A stretch of 64,000 nt of DNA, from assembly GCA_031420415.1 (NCBI GenBank), contig JANOMT010000020.1, forward strand, positions 1-64,000, read 5' to 3'. Numbering within the stretch: position 1 is the first letter of the stretch; every line of letters starts with the position of its first letter. A program made the translations under genes and the position numbers. The stretch is from JANYGA01 sp031420415 (lineage in GTDB: Bacteria > Vulcanimicrobiota > Vulcanimicrobiia > Vulcanimicrobiales > Vulcanimicrobiaceae). The notes beneath the pieces are model-generated. The model had not been told where the DNA came from. It saw only the letters and a program-made list of their open reading frames with translations, and ran no database searches. Shown here one piece after another: positions 1 through 8,834 of this stretch.

Positions 1-1
1 C

Positions 2-199
2 CATCGCCTTTACGATCTCGGGCTCGTTACCGTCGAGTCCGATCTTACGTTCCGCGTAAGTACATCGATCGAACGCGATTATTCAAACGGGAAAATGTAT
101 TACGTCCTTGACGGCAAGAAAATCGTCCCGGCGCGACCGGAACATCGACCTGATTCCGAAGCTCTCGACTGGCATGCCAAGTCAGTGTTTAGGCCATGA
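2..199 (+). CDS. HNH endonuclease, C-terminal fragment (cut by window edge)
   Basis: An open frame runs from the first complete codon to TGA at 197-199 and encodes 65 residues with no start inside the window, so the gene begins upstream. The sequence starts HRLYDLGLVTV and continues through YYVLDGKKIVP to end with LDWHAKSVF, which matches the tail seen in HNH-type restriction endonuclease families: the His/Asp after the HNH core, a beta-rich stretch, then a conserved W-H near the C-terminus. The catalytic HNH residues lie mostly upstream and cannot be checked. Base composition here and in the next 160 bases is visibly less GC-rich than the rest, which would fit an accessory or transferred gene. 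Family assignment is by pattern recall only. Confidence 0.7.
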   Translation, partial: HRLYDLGLVTVESDLTFRVSTSIERDYSNGKMYYVLDGKKIVPARPEHRPDSEALDWHAKSVFRP

Positions 200-367
200 C
201 AATATTTTCGAATCTGCCTTTCGCTCTTGCGTCTCTTCAAAACATATGGAGATAGCGGATCTCCCGAAACTCGGATTCGATGCGTACACGATCTTCTTCG
301 GTATCCAAAAAAAGATGCCATGCAATTTCCGCAACGATTAAATGTCCTAGAAGCCTGCGGTGCTTAC

Positions 368-1027
368 CTACAACGCCTGCGTCGTTAGGTCGGCGCGCAG
401 CGAACCCAGGTGCGCATTGTCGCAATCTTCGATGACAACGAACCGACCATCAAGGCGCTCGACGCGTGCGAATGCCGCGTTCTCGACGCGTACCGCCCAG
501 AAATCGTCGAGCGAGCGTTCGTGCATGTCGACGAGCGCGCAGCGGACGACAGCATCGTGCGTGAGCACGAGCGTGTCTTCATCGCGCGCCGCAAGATCGC
601 GTGCGAACGCGCGCCAGCGGGCGATTACATCGGTCAGCGTCTCACCACCATCGAATCTCGCACGCGCGGGATCTTCGCGCCACGTGCGATAGCGCTCGGA
701 ATCGTTTGCAGCGAGATCGTCGCGATAGCGACCTTCCCACGTGCCGTGCGCGATCTCGATGAGGCGGTCGTCGGTCTCGATCCGTAACCCGAGACGACTC
801 GCGGTAAAGCGCGCCGTCGCGTGACACCGCAAGAGCGGCGACGAAACGATGCGCGTTGGAATCGCTTCACGGCACTCGAGTTTACGCGCGAATTCTGCCG
901 CGAGCGCGAAGCCCTGTTGCACGCCGCGAGCGGAGAGCGCCGATTCCATGCGGCCTTGATAGCGACCGGCGAGATTCCACGTCGTTTCACCATGACGCGC
1001 GATCCAGATCGTCGACGCGCGCGCCAT
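368..1027 (-). CDS. Histidine phosphatase (phosphoglycerate mutase-like)
   Basis: Encodes 219 residues of the histidine phosphatase superfamily (branch 1, cobC/gpmB-like). The phospho-acceptor motif RHGETTWN lies at residues 11-18 with nucleophile His12. The EIAHGTWEGR stretch carries the general acid Glu, and LVLTHDAVVR supplies the second catalytic His. These proteins dephosphorylate small phosphorylated metabolites; the substrate cannot be told from sequence. The ATG at 1027-1025 is chosen because it gives RHGE at the usual distance from the N-terminus and overlaps the serA stop by one base (TGATG). The frame stays open far upstream, but that part lies inside serA. Sitting directly behind serA, it could be a phosphoserine phosphatase of the PspA type completing serine synthesis, which is an inference from position. 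Confidence 0.88.
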   Translation of the reverse strand: MARASTIWIARHGETTWNLAGRYQGRMESALSARGVQQGFALAAEFARKLECREAIPTRIVSSPLLRCHATARFTASRLGLRIETDDRLIEIAHGTWEGRYRDDLAANDSERYRTWREDPARARFDGGETLTDVIARWRAFARDLAARDEDTLVLTHDAVVRCALVDMHERSLDDFWAVRVENAAFARVERLDGRFVVIEDCDNAHLGSLRADLTTQAL

Positions 1028-2634
1028 CAGACGTCGATCGCTCGAACGCTGCGAATGCCGGCGATTTCGCGCACGCGCGCGATCACGTCGTCGTCTGCGC
1101 TGCGATCGGTTGAAAGAAACATGATCGCATCGCCGCCGGCATCTTGACGCGAGACTTGCATCGTCGAGATATTGATGTTCGCTTCGCCCATGATCGTGCC
1201 GACTTGGCCGATCATGCCGGGCACGTCGGTATGGCGCGTGAAAAGCATCGAGCCCGCGGGAATCGCATCGATCTCGAAGCCGTCGACGGCAACGATGCGC
1301 GGGCTTCCGAGCGCGGCCGTGCCGACGATCGAAGTCTCGCCGCCGACGAGCCGGAGGGTCGCGGCGAATGCGCTTGCCGTGGGCCGGTCGTCGCCGCGTA
1401 CGTCGACGCGAACGCCGAGTTCGGCTGCGATACTTCGGGCATTGACGATCGAAACGCGACGATCGGTCGTCGTTTGCAGAAGTCCCGTCAGGAACGCCGT
1501 CGTGACGGGCTCCGCATCGAGCGGTGCGATCCGGCCCTCCATGACGAGCGTGAACGGCGGCAGGGCACTCGGCTGCGCGAGTTGCGGATAGATCTTGCCG
1601 ATGCGGTATGCGAGATCTACGAATGGCCGCAAGAGATCGGCCTCGGGGCCGTCGGCAATCGGCGCGTTGACGGCGGCGGACGCCGGACCGCCCAAGAGCA
1701 CGCTTGCGACGTCGTGTGCGAGTTCGATCGCGATGCGTTCGAGCGCTTCCACGGTCGACCCGCCGAGATGCGGTGTCGCGATGACATGTGGGTGGCGATG
1801 GAGCGCGGCGCCCGAGCCATCGGTCGGCGGCGGTTCGATTGCGACGACGTCGATCGCGGCTGCCGCGAGTTGCTTCGCATCGAGTGCGGTAAGGAGTGCC
1901 GCCTCGTCGATCACGCCGCCGCGCGCGCAATTGATCAGCAGTGCGTGCGGCTGCATGAGTGCGAGCTCGCGCGCGGCGATGAGACCGACCGTTTGCCGCG
2001 AGAGGGGGACGTGTAGCGTTACGATATCGGCGCGCACGAGTAACTCGTCGAGCGGTACGAGTTCGGCGCCGAGCGCCTCGGCGCGCGCGCGAGAGATGAA
2101 CGGATCGCTTGCGAGCAGCTTCATTCCGAATGCCGCCGCACGAAGGGCGACGCCGCCGCCGATGCGACCCAAGCCCACGATGCCGAGTGTCTTGCCGTGG
2201 AGTTCGGTGCCGATGAAGGGCTTGCGCTCCCAGCGCCCGGCGCGAATCGAAGCGACGGCAGCCGGCGTGTGTCGCGCGAGGGAAAGCATGAGCGCGAAGG
2301 TTTGCTCGATTGCGGCGAGCGTGTTTGCGCCTGGCGTATTGAGGACGACGATGCCCGCATCGGTCGCCGCGGGGACGTCGATCGCATCGACGCCGACGCC
2401 CGCGCGTGCCACGACCAATAGTTTGGGACCGAACGATAGCAGATCGCGATCGACGCGCGTCTCCGAGCGCACGATGAGACCATCGGCATGAGCGAGCGAC
2501 GCGCGCAGGGCATCCGGGCCTTCACCGACGACGGAAACGACTGTGATCCCGGCATCGCGCAAGACCGCGATTCCGGTTTCCGAGAAGGGCTCTGCGATAA
2601 CGACGGTCGCGTTCGAGAGGCGGGTCGGATTCAC
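1027..2634 (-). CDS. serA: D-3-phosphoglycerate dehydrogenase
   Basis: Encodes 535 residues, the length of the long (type I) SerA with an extra intervening domain. It oxidises 3-phosphoglycerate to 3-phosphohydroxypyruvate with NAD, the first step of serine synthesis. The Rossmann glycine motif GLGRIGGGVA is present. The active-site Arg lies in NCARGGVIDE, followed by the catalytic Glu and by His in TPHLGGSTVEA. After the catalytic part come an ASB-like intervening domain (about 325-450) and a C-terminal ACT domain beginning at DVPGMIGQVG, the serine-sensing module in this family. The start is GTG at 2634. The gene overlaps the downstream phosphatase by one base and is divergent from the next gene with only 21 bases between starts. 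Confidence 0.96.
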   Translation of the reverse strand: MNPTRLSNATVVIAEPFSETGIAVLRDAGITVVSVVGEGPDALRASLAHADGLIVRSETRVDRDLLSFGPKLLVVARAGVGVDAIDVPAATDAGIVVLNTPGANTLAAIEQTFALMLSLARHTPAAVASIRAGRWERKPFIGTELHGKTLGIVGLGRIGGGVALRAAAFGMKLLASDPFISRARAEALGAELVPLDELLVRADIVTLHVPLSRQTVGLIAARELALMQPHALLINCARGGVIDEAALLTALDAKQLAAAAIDVVAIEPPPTDGSGAALHRHPHVIATPHLGGSTVEALERIAIELAHDVASVLLGGPASAAVNAPIADGPEADLLRPFVDLAYRIGKIYPQLAQPSALPPFTLVMEGRIAPLDAEPVTTAFLTGLLQTTTDRRVSIVNARSIAAELGVRVDVRGDDRPTASAFAATLRLVGGETSIVGTAALGSPRIVAVDGFEIDAIPAGSMLFTRHTDVPGMIGQVGTIMGEANINISTMQVSRQDAGGDAIMFLSTDRSADDDVIARVREIAGIRSVRAIDV

Positions 2635-2655
2635 GAGGCTAATCTCGCGCGACGA

Positions 2656-4149
2656 ATGCGGCGTGGCACAGATGGAGACTCACTTTCCGGATGGCTCGCC
2701 TTCGCGGCGCCGCTCGCATTGTATATCGCGACGCTGAGCCCTGGTGTCGACTTCTGGGATATCGGAGAGATGCAGACGGTCCCCTATCTGCTTGGGATCG
2801 CGCATCCGACGGGATTTCCGCTCGCAATCCTGCTCGGCTGGGCCTTTACGCACGCGCTACCCTTCGGCGATCCGGCGTGGCGCATGTCGCTCTTGTGCGC
2901 GATCGCCGTCGCGATTGCGGCGCGAGCACTCCACGCGATCGTCGTGACGCTGACGGACGATGCGCGCCTCGGTGTCGCGAGCGCACTGGCCTTCGCGGTT
3001 GGAGGGATCGTTTGGACGCACGCGGTTCGTGCCGACGTTCACGACCTCGCCCTCGCGGCAATCGCGCTCGCACTCGCCTCCGCACTCGAGGCGGGGGCGA
3101 AGCGCGACCCGCGCCTCCTCATGCGCTCCGCGCTCGCCCTTGGCGCGGCGCTCGCGATCCATCCGATTGCCGCGCTCGCGCTCCCGTGCGCGATCGTCTT
3201 CGCCTGGCCCGCGATCGTCGCCGCGCGTCCACGTGCGCGCGCCCGTGCGGTCGCGGGCGGACTCGCGCCGCTCGCACTCTATCTCTACGTCCCGCTTCGC
3301 AGCGCATATGTGGAAACGCACGGTGGCGATCCCGGACGCGACCTCGGGCTCGTCGGGACCGCGATCTTCGACAACGGTGCGCCATCAACACCGAGTACGT
3401 TCTGGCGCTACATCTCAGGTGCCGATTTCTCGCCGCTGCATGCGTTCGCGCGCGCGGCTAGCACCGATGGCGCCGGACGCGCCCTTCGTTTCGCGCACGA
3501 CGTCGCATACGGAAACGAGGGCTACGTGATGCTCGCCTTCGCGCTGATCGGATTTTGCGCGCTCGTCGTGCGTCGCCCGCGCGTCGCGAGCGGATTCGCA
3601 TCGCTCGCGCTCGGGAGTGCGGCGTTCGTTGCGAATTATGCCGCGGAATCCGATACGGCACGGTATGCCTTGCCCGCACTCTGGGCGATCGGCGCGTGTG
3701 CGGCCGTCGGCGTATCGTGGCTCGTGCGCGCGCTTACGAGCGATGCACCACGCATCGCGCCGCACGCGTCATCGCTTGCGGCATTAGCGCTCGCGCTCGC
3801 ACTCCTCCCCGGCATCGCGGGCGTCGCGCACGACGTTGGCGAGACGACGCGCACCGACGATGCACGCGAACTCGGACGTGAAGTCGCGCGACGGACCGCC
3901 GATGGTTCGCTCGTCATCGCGACGTGGAATTTCGCGACGCCGCTCGCATACGAGATCTACGTCGCACATTCACTCGGTACGCGACGGATCGCCTGCGGCT
4001 GGCCGCACGATTTCGCCGGCCTTTACCCGGGCTGGCAAGCGCGTTTCCCGCATATCTATTTCGTGCTCGCCCGCGCATACGATGTCACACCGTTCGCGAA
4101 TTCGCTCTACATCTCGAAAAAATGGCGACTCTCGGAACTTCGGTCATGA
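2656..4149 (+). CDS. DUF2723 membrane protein, GT-C-like (copy 1)
   Basis: A 497-residue polytopic membrane protein of the DUF2723 family, related to TMEM260/PMT-type GT-C glycosyltransferases that transfer sugars from lipid-linked donors on the outer face of the membrane. The family signature is near the N-terminus: FWDIGEMQT with the acidic residues of the first loop, then LLGIAHPTGFPL. About ten hydrophobic segments follow, and the C-terminal part (from about residue 400) is soluble. The ATG at 2656 is chosen because it places the first membrane helix at the N-terminus. Its TGA overlaps the start of a paralogue (ATGA at 4146-4149). Acceptor and sugar are unknown. Confidence 0.85.
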   Translation: MRRGTDGDSLSGWLAFAAPLALYIATLSPGVDFWDIGEMQTVPYLLGIAHPTGFPLAILLGWAFTHALPFGDPAWRMSLLCAIAVAIAARALHAIVVTLTDDARLGVASALAFAVGGIVWTHAVRADVHDLALAAIALALASALEAGAKRDPRLLMRSALALGAALAIHPIAALALPCAIVFAWPAIVAARPRARARAVAGGLAPLALYLYVPLRSAYVETHGGDPGRDLGLVGTAIFDNGAPSTPSTFWRYISGADFSPLHAFARAASTDGAGRALRFAHDVAYGNEGYVMLAFALIGFCALVVRRPRVASGFASLALGSAAFVANYAAESDTARYALPALWAIGACAAVGVSWLVRALTSDAPRIAPHASSLAALALALALLPGIAGVAHDVGETTRTDDARELGREVARRTADGSLVIATWNFATPLAYEIYVAHSLGTRRIACGWPHDFAGLYPGWQARFPHIYFVLARAYDVTPFANSLYISKKWRLSELRS

Positions 4150-5636
4150 ATAAAACGGCGCTCCACGCGACGATCTTGGGACTCGTCGCCTTCGCCACGT
4201 ACGTTTCGGCCCTACCGCCATCGTTCGCGTTTTGGGATACGGGCGAGTTGCAGACGGTCGCGATCATCCTCGGCATCGCGCACCCGCCCGCGTGCCCGGC
4301 CTTCATCCTGCTCGGCTGGCTCGTCGCGCACGTCGTTCCTTTCGGAGAAGCGGCGTGGCGCGTCGATCTGATGTGCGCGACCGCCGTCGCGGTCGCCGTC
4401 GGCGTGCTCTACGCAGTCGCACGGCGCTTCGAGGTGCCACCCATCGTTGCCGCGATCTGTACGCTCGGCTTCGCGTTTGCGAACGTGACGCTGCACGATG
4501 CGACGCGCGCGGAAGTGCAAGATCTCTCGCTGCTCTTTCGAACGCTCGCGATCTTCTTCGCGATCCGCTTTTACGACGGCGGCTCGCCGCGCACGCTCTT
4601 CGCAACCGCATTGGTGACGGGTCTCGCGGGCGCGACGCACGGTATCGCGCTCCTCCTCGTTCCATCAATCGCAATCGTCGTGCTCGCGCGACCGGACGGT
4701 CGCTCTCTACGCAGCGGTGCGATCGTCGCATTCGGGGTTGGGCTCGGCCTCTTACCCTACGCATATTTACCGTTACGTAGTGCGTACGTGGCGGCGCACG
4801 CGCTCGACCCCACGATTGCGCTCGGACTCGCCGCGGGTGCGTCGGCGTTTTGGGATTACGATCATCCAGCGACGATCGCGAATTTCATTCGCGTCTTAAC
4901 GGCCTCGGATTTCAACGTGCATAGCGGCTTTGCGGGATTTTTCGATATCGCGCGCTACCCAGCGTTTGCGGGTGCATTCGATGCGCGCGCGGGAGCGGCG
5001 TACGGGCCGCCGGGCGCTGCGCTCGCCGCCGTCGGCTTCGCACTCGCGCTTTGGTCGCGCAAGCCGATTGCAATCGCGCTCGTTCTCGCGGCGGTCGCAC
5101 CCGTGCCGTACACGGAATCGTATACGGAATTACAAGATCCCGATCGCTACTATCTCTTTCCACTGTGGTGTGCGGCGATCGCGATCGGTTTGGCGTACGA
5201 GCGCATTGCCGAGCTGCTCGTCGCGCGGCCGCACAGCATCGCGCGCACGGCGATGACGCTCGGGCTCGTCGTGAGTTTCGTCGTGGCCGCTCCCGCGCGG
5301 CTCGAGATCTTTGCCCAACGGAACGACCGAGGTGCGGCGCGCTACGTTGCCGATTTCAAGAGGCTCGTTCCCGACGGTTCGATCGTGCTCGCGGAATGGG
5401 CGTATGCGACGCCGCTCGCCTATGCGGCCTATGTGAACCACGATCTCGGAGCGCGCGTCGTCGTGGCCGCGTCGCCCGAACAATACGTCGCGCACTATGC
5501 TCGCTGGTTGCGCGCGCGCCCGATCTACATCGTGTCATTCGATGACGCACTCGCGCTTCCAGGGTACCGGTGTAGGGCGCTCAAACGTTCGCCGTACGCC
5601 GTGTATAGCATAACGTCCGATCGCGCGCACTCGTGA
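4146..5636 (+). CDS. DUF2723 membrane protein, GT-C-like (copy 2)
   Basis: A 496-residue tandem paralogue of the preceding gene. It shares the N-terminal signature FWDTGELQT followed by ILGIAHPPACPAFILLGW, the similar membrane topology and a similar C-terminal soluble part with LAEWAYATPLAYAAY against the upstream copy's IATWNFATPLAYEIY. The two have clearly diverged, so this is an old duplication. The ATG overlaps the upstream stop by four bases, and its own TGA overlaps the GTG of the next gene (GTGA at 5633-5636), so all three are probably one translation-coupled unit. Likely role: extracytoplasmic sugar transfer to protein or envelope polymer; this is inferred from family only. Confidence 0.85.
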   Translation: MNKTALHATILGLVAFATYVSALPPSFAFWDTGELQTVAIILGIAHPPACPAFILLGWLVAHVVPFGEAAWRVDLMCATAVAVAVGVLYAVARRFEVPPIVAAICTLGFAFANVTLHDATRAEVQDLSLLFRTLAIFFAIRFYDGGSPRTLFATALVTGLAGATHGIALLLVPSIAIVVLARPDGRSLRSGAIVAFGVGLGLLPYAYLPLRSAYVAAHALDPTIALGLAAGASAFWDYDHPATIANFIRVLTASDFNVHSGFAGFFDIARYPAFAGAFDARAGAAYGPPGAALAAVGFALALWSRKPIAIALVLAAVAPVPYTESYTELQDPDRYYLFPLWCAAIAIGLAYERIAELLVARPHSIARTAMTLGLVVSFVVAAPARLEIFAQRNDRGAARYVADFKRLVPDGSIVLAEWAYATPLAYAAYVNHDLGARVVVAASPEQYVAHYARWLRARPIYIVSFDDALALPGYRCRALKRSPYAVYSITSDRAHS

Positions 5637-6811
5637 AACGTTTCGAAGGTATCGCTCTCGGTGTTTTCGCGGTGCTCGCGATCCTCATTGCCGGTGGCTT
5701 CAAGCATACGCCGTATAATAATTTCGTGCTCTTGGCGGACGCGTTTCGACATGGCCGGACGTGGATCGATTGGCCGGGTGCCTACATCGACGCGCTCCCA
5801 TATAACGGACGTTATTACGTGATCGAAGCGCCGTTTCCAGCGGTGCTCCTGCTTCCGGCACTCGCCATTTGGGGAACCGCGACGAACCAAACAGCGCTCG
5901 CCGCGCTCTTGGGTGGCGTGGCGACGTTCGCGGCGTACGAGATCGCGCGCATGCTCGAGGTGCCGCGTCGAACGTCGGCCTTCTTAGCGGCGTTTCTGTT
6001 GCTCGGAACGGATCTGTTTTGGTGCGCGATGTTGGGCGACGTCTGGTTTATCGCGCATGTCGCTTCGGCTGCGATGACGCTGCTCGCGATTCGTGAGCTT
6101 CTCGGTAAGCGGCGGGGCGTGCTCGTCGCGCTGTACGCCGCCGCTGCCGTCGAATCGCGCTTCACGATGGTGCTCGTCTTACCGGTGTATGGGGCGCTGC
6201 TCTGGTGGGGAACGGGGGCGGGTGCCTTGCTCGCGCGCGAACGCTCGCCACGCGATCATCGGCGGAATTTCATCGCGTACGCATTCACGCTCGTCCCGTT
6301 CGTGGCGCTCTGGATCGGATACAACGAAGCGCGCTGGGGCGTGCCCTACGATATCGGCTACACCGCGTGGTATCACCAGGATTCAGCGGGCGAACCGACC
6401 GGCTCGCCGTTCCGCCTGAGCTATATCCCGTACGAACTCCATTCGTTTTTCGTTCGATTGCCGGATTTTCAAGCCGGCTATCCCTACGTCGTTCCGACGC
6501 TCAACGGGTTCGCACTCACCTGGAGTTCGCCCGGGCTCGTGCTCGGGCTATTCGCCCGCGGGCCGATGCGTTTGCGGATCGCGATGTGGGCGGCCGTTGC
6601 GTTGTGTTTTTTGCCGAACGTCGTGTACTACGTGAACGGATACGCGCAATTCGGCATGCGTCACGCACTCGATTTCGAGCCGTTTCTCTTCGTCCTCGTC
6701 GCGCTCGCGTGTCGCGACGGCATCGGCCGTATCGGCATCGCTCTCTGCGGCTACTCGATGCTCGTGGGGGCTTGGGGTTGTTGGTATTGGAGAACGTTCG
6801 TTCGAACGTAA
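5633..6811 (+). CDS. Polytopic membrane protein, GT-C glycosyltransferase-like
   Basis: A 392-residue membrane protein with about ten hydrophobic segments, starting at GTG in the GTGA overlap with the previous gene. The N-terminal helix is followed by an extracytoplasmic loop, LADAFRHGRTWIDWP and ALPYNGRYYVIEAP, a pattern common in uncharacterised GT-C-fold proteins related to dolichyl-phosphate-mannose mannosyltransferases. No clear catalytic DD or ED motif of ArnT/PMT was recognised. Its position behind two DUF2723 genes suggests a joint role in building or attaching an envelope glycan. Confidence 0.7.
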   Translation: MKRFEGIALGVFAVLAILIAGGFKHTPYNNFVLLADAFRHGRTWIDWPGAYIDALPYNGRYYVIEAPFPAVLLLPALAIWGTATNQTALAALLGGVATFAAYEIARMLEVPRRTSAFLAAFLLLGTDLFWCAMLGDVWFIAHVASAAMTLLAIRELLGKRRGVLVALYAAAAVESRFTMVLVLPVYGALLWWGTGAGALLARERSPRDHRRNFIAYAFTLVPFVALWIGYNEARWGVPYDIGYTAWYHQDSAGEPTGSPFRLSYIPYELHSFFVRLPDFQAGYPYVVPTLNGFALTWSSPGLVLGLFARGPMRLRIAMWAAVALCFLPNVVYYVNGYAQFGMRHALDFEPFLFVLVALACRDGIGRIGIALCGYSMLVGAWGCWYWRTFVRT

Positions 6812-6914
6812 TGCAATAGTTCGGTGCTAGAGCTTCGTGAGGTCGCAACCGAACGACCCGATGTTTCGAACCTGGAACGTGGGTTATAACGCCTTTGTTT
6901 GTAAAGGAGTCCCC

Positions 6915-7127
6915 ATGCAAGATCGTCCCATCATCGTTTCGAAGGGCAACAACACCGGTATTCTAGCCATCGTCGCCATCGTTGTGATCTTTGCGATCGT
7001 GCTTTTCGTCTGGCAGCCTTGGAACGCATCGTCCGGCCCGAAGTCGACGACGACCATCATCAATCAGCAGCCCGCCGGCGCCGGCGCAGCCGGCGGTTCG
7101 TCTGGTACCACCACGACCACCAAGTAA
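6915..7127 (+). CDS. Small single-pass membrane protein, unknown function
   Basis: Encodes 70 residues. The start at 6915 is set by a clear Shine-Dalgarno AAAGGAG at 6903-6909, five bases upstream; a longer frame from 6837 lacks this support. A short polar N-terminus is followed by one strongly hydrophobic segment of about 20 residues (from GILAIVAI to LFVW). The C-terminal tail is rich in Gly, Ala, Ser and Thr and ends in TTTTTK. This looks like a membrane-anchored protein with a flexible low-complexity tail. I recognise no family. Confidence 0.7.
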   Translation: MQDRPIIVSKGNNTGILAIVAIVVIFAIVLFVWQPWNASSGPKSTTTIINQQPAGAGAAGGSSGTTTTTK

Positions 7128-7199
7128 GTTCTCTCTTCATCCATTTCGTGCGGCGCGCTCGCTCGGTTTCAGCCAAGAACGGGTATACTCGTCTGTATC

Positions 7200-8834
7200 G
7201 TGGCAGCACCGAACGCAAAGCCGCTGGCAACGTATGCGAAGAAACGCGATTTTTCGCAGACGTCCGAACCTTCCGATGCTTCGACGCGAACGAAGCCGGC
7301 GCGCGGAACGCGGCTACGGTTTGTCGTGCAGATGCATCGCGCATCGCGCTTGCACTACGATTTTCGCCTCGAAGCCGATGGCGTGCTTAAATCGTGGGCA
7401 GTCCCGAAGGGCCCGTCATTCGATCCCGCGCAGAAGCGACTCGCGATTGCGGTGGAAGATCACCCGCTCGATTATCGTGATTTCGAGGGTACTATTCCCG
7501 CGGGCAATTATGGTGCGGGTGCGGTCATCGTTTGGGATCGCGGCACGTATCGTCTCACCGAGGGCGACGATCTCACCGAAGAGATCGCGCACGGTTCCGT
7601 GAAGGTCGAGCTTTTCGGCAAGAAATTACACGGTAAGTTCGCGCTCGTCCATATCAAAGGCCGCGATGATGAGGCCAATGCGTGGCTCCTCATCAAGGAG
7701 CGGGATGATGCCGTCGATCCCGCGTGGCGGATCGAAGATCATGCGCTGTCGGTGAAATCGACGAAGACGCTCGACGACATCGCAGCGAGTCCGAAGGCGA
7801 AATCGTCGACGTCATCCGGCCCCGCAGCCGTAGCGCGTCCGTCCGCTATGCGTGCGAAACACCACGAGCCCGTGCCGACGATCGTCTCACCCATGCTCGC
7901 GACGGCTGTCGATGCGGCCTTCGATGATCCCATGTGGCTCTTCGAACTCAAGTGGGACGGGTATCGCGCGCTCGTGCACATCGACGAACATGGCGCGGTC
8001 ACGATCGTATCGCGTAACGGCAACGACTTTACGACGAAGTTTGCCGAACTCGGCGCGCTTGCCGATGCGTTCTCCGAACGACCGCTCGTGGTCGACGGCG
8101 AGATCGTCGTGCTCGATGGCGAGGGCCGACCGTCTTTTAGCGCCCTGCAAGAACGCGTCGACCGCTTCGGTCGAATGGCGCCGAACAAAGCGCCCGTAAC
8201 GTTTGCGGTCTTCGACGTTCTGTACGGCAACGGTCGCGATCTCCGCGCAGAACCGCTCGCCAAACGCAAGGCGATACTCGAAGAGCTCTTGACCGGACGC
8301 GGCCCCATCATGCTGAGCAAACACGTGGTGGGCGATGGAAAAGCGCTCTTCGATCTCGCGAAGACCCGTGGTCTCGAAGGCATCGTTGGAAAACGAAGCA
8401 GCTCGCCGTACGTCGAGCGACGTTCGCGCGATTGGGTGAAAATCAAAGCCCAGCAACGTGCCGAGGTCGTGATCGGCGGTTGGACCGAAGGCCGCGGTAG
8501 TCGCAAGCATTTCGGCGCATTGCTCGCGGGTGTGTACGAAGGGAACGTCCTACGCTACGTGGGTTCCATCGGCACGGGCTTCGATAGCAAACGACTCGCC
8601 GCGATCGCGCGCGAACTCGCTCCGCTCGAACGGCCGACGTCGCCGTTTGCCGATGGACCGAAGACGGCGACTCCCGCGCATTACATCGAACCCACGCTCG
8701 TCGCCGAAGTGACGTTTGCCGAATGGACGCGCGACGGGTCGCTGCGTCATCCGGTCTTCGTCGCCATGCGTGTGGATAAAGACGCGCGCGACGTGGTGCG
8801 CGAGCGCGCGATCCCCGCATGTGACCTTGCGTGA
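7200..8834 (+). CDS. ligD: LigD-type protein: 3'-phosphoesterase plus ATP-dependent DNA ligase
   Basis: A 544-residue NHEJ protein carrying two of the three LigD modules. Residues about 35-180 are the 3'-phosphoesterase domain, with FVVQMHRASRLHYDFRLE and NYGAGAVIVWDRGTY; this domain cleans 3' ends in LigD proteins. A Ser/Ala/Lys linker follows. Residues about 230-540 are the ATP-dependent DNA ligase, with the adenylated lysine in LKWDGYRAL (Lys251), then the later nucleotidyltransferase motifs and an OB-fold part. The start is GTG at 7200. The polymerase module is encoded separately by the next gene through a GTGA overlap, and Ku follows, so this is a complete two-component NHEJ operon with a split LigD. 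Confidence 0.95.
   Translation: MAAPNAKPLATYAKKRDFSQTSEPSDASTRTKPARGTRLRFVVQMHRASRLHYDFRLEADGVLKSWAVPKGPSFDPAQKRLAIAVEDHPLDYRDFEGTIPAGNYGAGAVIVWDRGTYRLTEGDDLTEEIAHGSVKVELFGKKLHGKFALVHIKGRDDEANAWLLIKERDDAVDPAWRIEDHALSVKSTKTLDDIAASPKAKSSTSSGPAAVARPSAMRAKHHEPVPTIVSPMLATAVDAAFDDPMWLFELKWDGYRALVHIDEHGAVTIVSRNGNDFTTKFAELGALADAFSERPLVVDGEIVVLDGEGRPSFSALQERVDRFGRMAPNKAPVTFAVFDVLYGNGRDLRAEPLAKRKAILEELLTGRGPIMLSKHVVGDGKALFDLAKTRGLEGIVGKRSSSPYVERRSRDWVKIKAQQRAEVVIGGWTEGRGSRKHFGALLAGVYEGNVLRYVGSIGTGFDSKRLAAIARELAPLERPTSPFADGPKTATPAHYIEPTLVAEVTFAEWTRDGSLRHPVFVAMRVDKDARDVVRERAIPACDLA

Noticed and set aside
237..425. Minus-strand frame at the left edge with a protein-like tail (AEIAWHLFLDTEEDR)
   Set aside because: Its first half is antisense to the phosphatase 3' end and no start with a ribosome-binding site is seen; possibly a remnant, but not supported as a gene.
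1028..1930. Upstream extension of the histidine phosphatase frame
   Set aside because: Lies inside serA; the RHGE motif must be near the N-terminus, so the start at 1027 is used.
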